Shown one piece after another: positions 61,427 to 64,000 of a stretch of DNA of 64,000 nt. Under the pieces are notes generated by a model. It saw only the letters and a program-made list of their open reading frames with translations. It was not told the DNA's origin and did no database searches. Position numbers and translations under genes: made by a program. Each line of letters starts with the position of its first letter. Positions within the stretch are counted from its first letter, which is position 1. The stretch comes from Streptomyces griseus (GTDB taxonomy: Bacteria > Actinomycetota > Actinomycetes > Streptomycetales > Streptomycetaceae). The stretch is taken from the NCBI RefSeq assembly GCF_900460065.1, contig NZ_UAVD01000037.1, forward strand, positions 62,001-126,000. Direction: 5' to 3'.

Positions 61427-62902
61427 ATGCAGCGTTCTCAACAGTGTGCGGAAACGCCCCCGGGCCACGTCGTCGTCATCGGCGGCGGCATCGCCGGCCT
61501 GGCGGCCGCCCACCACCTGGTCGCCGCCGGACTGCGGGTCACCCTCCTGGAGGCGACGGACCGGGTCGGCGGGAAGCTCATGACCGGCGAGATCGCGGGC
61601 GTCCAGGTCGACCTGGGGGCCGAGTCGATGCTCGCCCGGCGCCCCGAGGCGGTCGCCCTGGCCGAGGCGGTGGGCCTCGGCGACCGGCTCCAGCCGCCCG
61701 CCACCGCCACGGCCTCGCTCTGGACGCGCGACGCGCTGCGCCCGATGCCCAAGGGCCACGTCATGGGCGTCCCCGGCGATCCTGCGGTCCTCGGCGAGGT
61801 GCTGTCCCCCGAGGGGCTGGCCCGGATCGCCGAGGAGCGTGACCTCACCCCCACCCCCGTCGGCGACGACGTCGCGGTCGGCGCGTACGTCGCCGACCGG
61901 CTCGGCCGCGAGGTCGTGGACCGGCTGGTGGAGCCCCTCCTCGGCGGGGTCTACGCCGGTGACGCCTACCGGATCTCGATGCGCGCCGCCGTCCCCCAGC
62001 TGTTCGAGGCGGTGAAGGAGGGCGGGCCGCTGCTGGAGGGCGTCCGCCGCATCCAGGAGCGGGCCGCCGCGAGGCAGCTGACCGGCCCCGTCTTCCAGGG
62101 CCTCGCGGGCGGCATCGGCACCCTCCCGGCCGCCGTCGCCGACGCCGTACGGGCCGGCGGCGGCGAGATCCGCACCGAGACCCCCGTCCTCGGGCTGACC
62201 CGTACGGAGTCGGGCTGGGCCGTTCGCACCGACGCCCGGACGATCGCCGCCGACGGCATCGTCCTGGCCACCCCCGCCTGGTCCGCGGGCACCCTGCTGG
62301 CGGCCGAGTCCCCGGCCGCCTCCGCCGAGCTGTCCGGCGTCGAGTACGCCTCGATGGCCCTGGTCACCCTGGCCTTCCGGCGGGCCGACATCGAGCACCA
62401 CGAGGCCCTGCGCGGCCGCTCCGGCTTCCTCGTGCCGCCGGTCGACGGGCACACGATCAAGGCGTCCACGTTCTCCAGCAACAAGTGGCAGTGGGTCGCG
62501 GACGCCGCCCCCGACCTCTTCGTGCTCCGTACCTCCGTCGGCCGCTACGGCGAGGAGGACCACCTGCACCGCGAGGACGAGGAGCTCGTCGCCGTCTCCC
62601 TGCGCGACCTCGCCGCCGCCACCGGCCTCACCGCCCGGCCCGTCGACACCGAGGTCACCCGCTGGATCGGCGGCCTGCCGCAGTACCCGGTGGGCCACCT
62701 CGCCCGCGTCGCCCGCATCCGCGACGAGGTCGCCAAGCTCCCCGCCCTGCGGGTCTGCGGCGCGGTCTACGACGGCGTCGGGATCCCCGCCTGCGTCGCG
62801 AGCGCGCACCGGGCGGCCGACGAGATCGCGCGGGAGATCACGGGAGAGATCATCACCACGTCGACCCTGGTGCGGGGCACCGGGAGCGAGGCGGGACAAT
62901 AG
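61427..62902 (+). CDS. hemY: Coproporphyrinogen III oxidase (HemY/PPOX type)
   Basis: 491 residues from ATG 61427. FAD motif VVVIGGGIAGLAAAHHLVAA, RVGGKLMTGEIAGVQVDLGA, and C-terminal GVGIPACVASAHRAADEIA. Soluble HemY of Gram-positive bacteria oxidises coproporphyrinogen III to coproporphyrin III with O2. Pairing with hemQ five bases downstream identifies the coproporphyrin-dependent heme route rather than the protoporphyrin route. Confidence 0.95.
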   Translation: MQRSQQCAETPPGHVVVIGGGIAGLAAAHHLVAAGLRVTLLEATDRVGGKLMTGEIAGVQVDLGAESMLARRPEAVALAEAVGLGDRLQPPATATASLWTRDALRPMPKGHVMGVPGDPAVLGEVLSPEGLARIAEERDLTPTPVGDDVAVGAYVADRLGREVVDRLVEPLLGGVYAGDAYRISMRAAVPQLFEAVKEGGPLLEGVRRIQERAAARQLTGPVFQGLAGGIGTLPAAVADAVRAGGGEIRTETPVLGLTRTESGWAVRTDARTIAADGIVLATPAWSAGTLLAAESPAASAELSGVEYASMALVTLAFRRADIEHHEALRGRSGFLVPPVDGHTIKASTFSSNKWQWVADAAPDLFVLRTSVGRYGEEDHLHREDEELVAVSLRDLAAATGLTARPVDTEVTRWIGGLPQYPVGHLARVARIRDEVAKLPALRVCGAVYDGVGIPACVASAHRAADEIAREITGEIITTSTLVRGTGSEAGQ

Positions 62903-62906
62903 CCGT

Positions 62907-63635
62907 ATGAGTGCTCCTGAGACTGTGACATCAAGCAAGAGTCCGAACGCCGGCAAGAAGGCCAAGGACCTCAACGAGGTCATCCGCTACACCCTGTGGT
63001 CGGTCTTCAAACTGCGCGACGTGCTCCCGCTGGACCGCGCGGGATACGCCGAGGAGGTCCAGGAGCTGTTCGACCGGCTCGCGGCCGAGGACGTCACCGT
63101 CCGGGGCACCTACGACCTGTCCGGACTGCGGGCCGACGCGGACATCATGATCTGGTGGCACGCCGAGACCGCGGACCAGCTCCAGGACGCGTACAACCTC
63201 TTCCGGCGCACCAAGCTCGGCCGTGCGCTCGACCCGGTCTGGTCGAACATGGCGCTGCACCGCCCCGCCGAGTTCAACAAGTCGCACATCCCGGCGTTCC
63301 TCGCCGACGAGACGCCGCGCGACTACATCAGCGTCTACCCCTTCGTCCGGTCCTACGACTGGTACCTGCTGCCCGACGAGGACCGCCGCCGCATGCTCGC
63401 GGACCACGGCAAGATGGCCCGGGGCTACCCCGACGTCCGCGCCAACACCGTCGCCTCGTTCTCGCTCGGCGACTACGAGTGGATCCTCGCCTTCGAGGCG
63501 GACGAGCTGTACCGCATCGTCGACCTGATGCGTCACCTGCGCGCCTCCGAGGCACGGCTCCACGTGCGCGAGGAGGTCCCGTTCTACACGGGCCGCAGGA
63601 AGAGCGTCGCAGACCTGGTGGCCGGGCTCGCATAA
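62907..63635 (+). CDS. hemQ: Coproheme decarboxylase
   Basis: 242 residues. It oxidatively decarboxylates coproheme III to heme b, the last step of the coproporphyrin-dependent pathway. Chlorite-dismutase-like ferredoxin-fold halves are seen in LNEVIRYTLWSVFKLRDVLP and ISVYPFVRSYDWYLLP, which carries the reactive-Tyr region. His118 in NMALHRPAEF is at the position remembered as the catalytic distal His of the S. coelicolor enzyme, and His167 in LADHGKMARGY is the likely heme ligand. Only four bases separate it from hemY. Confidence 0.96.
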   Translation: MSAPETVTSSKSPNAGKKAKDLNEVIRYTLWSVFKLRDVLPLDRAGYAEEVQELFDRLAAEDVTVRGTYDLSGLRADADIMIWWHAETADQLQDAYNLFRRTKLGRALDPVWSNMALHRPAEFNKSHIPAFLADETPRDYISVYPFVRSYDWYLLPDEDRRRMLADHGKMARGYPDVRANTVASFSLGDYEWILAFEADELYRIVDLMRHLRASEARLHVREEVPFYTGRRKSVADLVAGLA

Positions 63636-63710
63636 CCAGCGAGTCCCGCACCACCCCAACCCGGAAGATCAGAAGGGCGGACACGAGGCACCTGCCGTGC
63701 CGTCCGCTCC

Positions 63711-63821
63711 TCCAGCGACACCGGGTTCGGCTTCGGGGGCCGTCGCACCGTGATGGTGCGGCGGCCCCCGCTCCGTACGCGGCGAGCGTCAGTCCAGCGA
63801 CACCGGGTTCGGCTCCGGGTG
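63711..63821. repeat. Direct repeat of the 3' coding end of the TAP-like hydrolase (63711-63739 and 63793-63821)
   Basis: The two stretches share about 27 of 28 bases beginning TCCAGCGACACCGGGTTCGG. The right copy encodes the C-terminal EPNPVSLD of the hydrolase. The left copy lies outside the gene beyond the terminator and reads KPNPVSLE in the same sense, so the gene end appears duplicated downstream. Confidence 0.75.
63735..63769. terminator. Terminator between hemQ and the TAP-like hydrolase gene
   Basis: 15-bp stem with one G-T pair (63735-63749 with 63755-63769), loop GTGAT. It serves convergent genes and separates the two repeat copies. Confidence 0.82.
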
Positions 63822-64000
63822 CGCGGCGCAGTCCGCGCCCCGCCCCGGCACCTCACCGGTCAGCAGATAACGGCGCAGGTGATCGTCCACGCAGGCGTTG
63901 CCCGCACCGCCGATGCCGTGCGTCCCGGCGTCCCGTTCGGTCACCAGCGAAGTACCGGGCAGCCGCCTCCGCAGCTCCAGCGCCCCCTGGTACGGGGTAG
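63789..64000 (-). CDS. Alpha/beta hydrolase with TAP-like C-terminal domain (5' end outside window)
   Basis: The last 70 residues of a protein entering from the right edge. TPYQGALELRRRLPGTSLV and the catalytic-His region AGTHGIGG, with NACVDDHLRRYLLTGEVPG and a final Cys in ADCAAHPEPNPVSLD, are typical of the TAP-like C-terminal domain of secreted tripeptidyl aminopeptidases (SlpD/SlpE/Tap group). The nucleophile and signal peptide lie outside the window. The stop is TGA at 63789-63791. Confidence 0.85.
   Translation of the reverse strand, partial: TPYQGALELRRRLPGTSLVTERDAGTHGIGGAGNACVDDHLRRYLLTGEVPGRGADCAAHPEPNPVSLD

Overview
The window is high-GC, codon-biased actinobacterial DNA and is best read as a Streptomyces chromosome. 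The evidence is gene content plus remembered gene order of the S. coelicolor core around SCO5998-SCO6042: HTH-MurA, aconitase, ngcEFG, rok7B7, xylFGH, dxs, an amino-acid permease, Stealth wall-polymer genes, fadA/fadB, an RNase D-like gene, a LuxR regulator, DUF3000, hemE, hemY and hemQ. That synteny comes from memory of annotation, not from an alignment.

Layout. (1) 1-4493, all on the minus strand: the right part of a linaridin-type RiPP cluster. Four small precursor genes come first. They are followed by an HTTM/alpha-beta-hydrolase fusion (CypH/LinH-like), a small one-TM protein (CypL/LinL-like) and a methyltransferase cut by the window edge (CypM/LinM-like), the last three joined by ATGA overlaps. 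Three precursors share a leader with PxxxTP at residues 30-35 and the C-terminus NVELPM; the fourth starts with TTG and carries two Cys. (2) 4494-5330: no convincing gene. (3) 5331-14011: HTH-MurA fusion, RidA, VOC protein, aminoglycoside-phosphotransferase-like kinase, aconitase with an operator-rich promoter, a membrane protein and a histidine phosphatase. (4) 14074-26881: sugar block with a secreted GH92 mannosidase, NgcEFG (GlcNAc/chitobiose uptake), the ROK regulator Rok7B7 and XylFGH (xylose-type uptake), with candidate DasR, Rok7B7 and LacI/ROK-like operators. (5) 27046-30615: dxs and an APC permease.

(6) 30632-39001, minus strand: a second RiPP-like operon that I cannot match to a described class. 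A 40-residue acidic precursor with one Cys is followed by an attenuator-like hairpin, a macrolide-type glycosyltransferase, a DUF6895 protein, a radical SAM/Twitch enzyme, a second DUF6895 protein, an MFS exporter and an S9 prolyl oligopeptidase. The last six are packed with overlaps or 2-nt gaps. This is the best candidate for an undescribed system. (7) 39581-50949: NYN-type nuclease, LCP ligase, GalE, a beta-propeller protein, a Stealth phosphotransferase, an unknown protein, a GT4-Stealth fusion and an SGNH esterase. This is a coherent set for a phosphodiester-linked wall glycopolymer. (8) 51043-63635: fatty-acid beta-oxidation (fadA/fadB), RNase D, orphan LuxR regulator, DUF3000, hemE, a CoA-disulfide-reductase-like flavoenzyme, a DUF4349 lipoprotein, then hemY and hemQ of the coproporphyrin-dependent heme pathway. 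(9) 63789-64000: the 3' end of a TAP-like alpha/beta hydrolase.

No rRNA, tRNA, CRISPR, transposase or integrase was recognised. Many convergent gene pairs are separated by strong GC-rich hairpins, listed as terminators.
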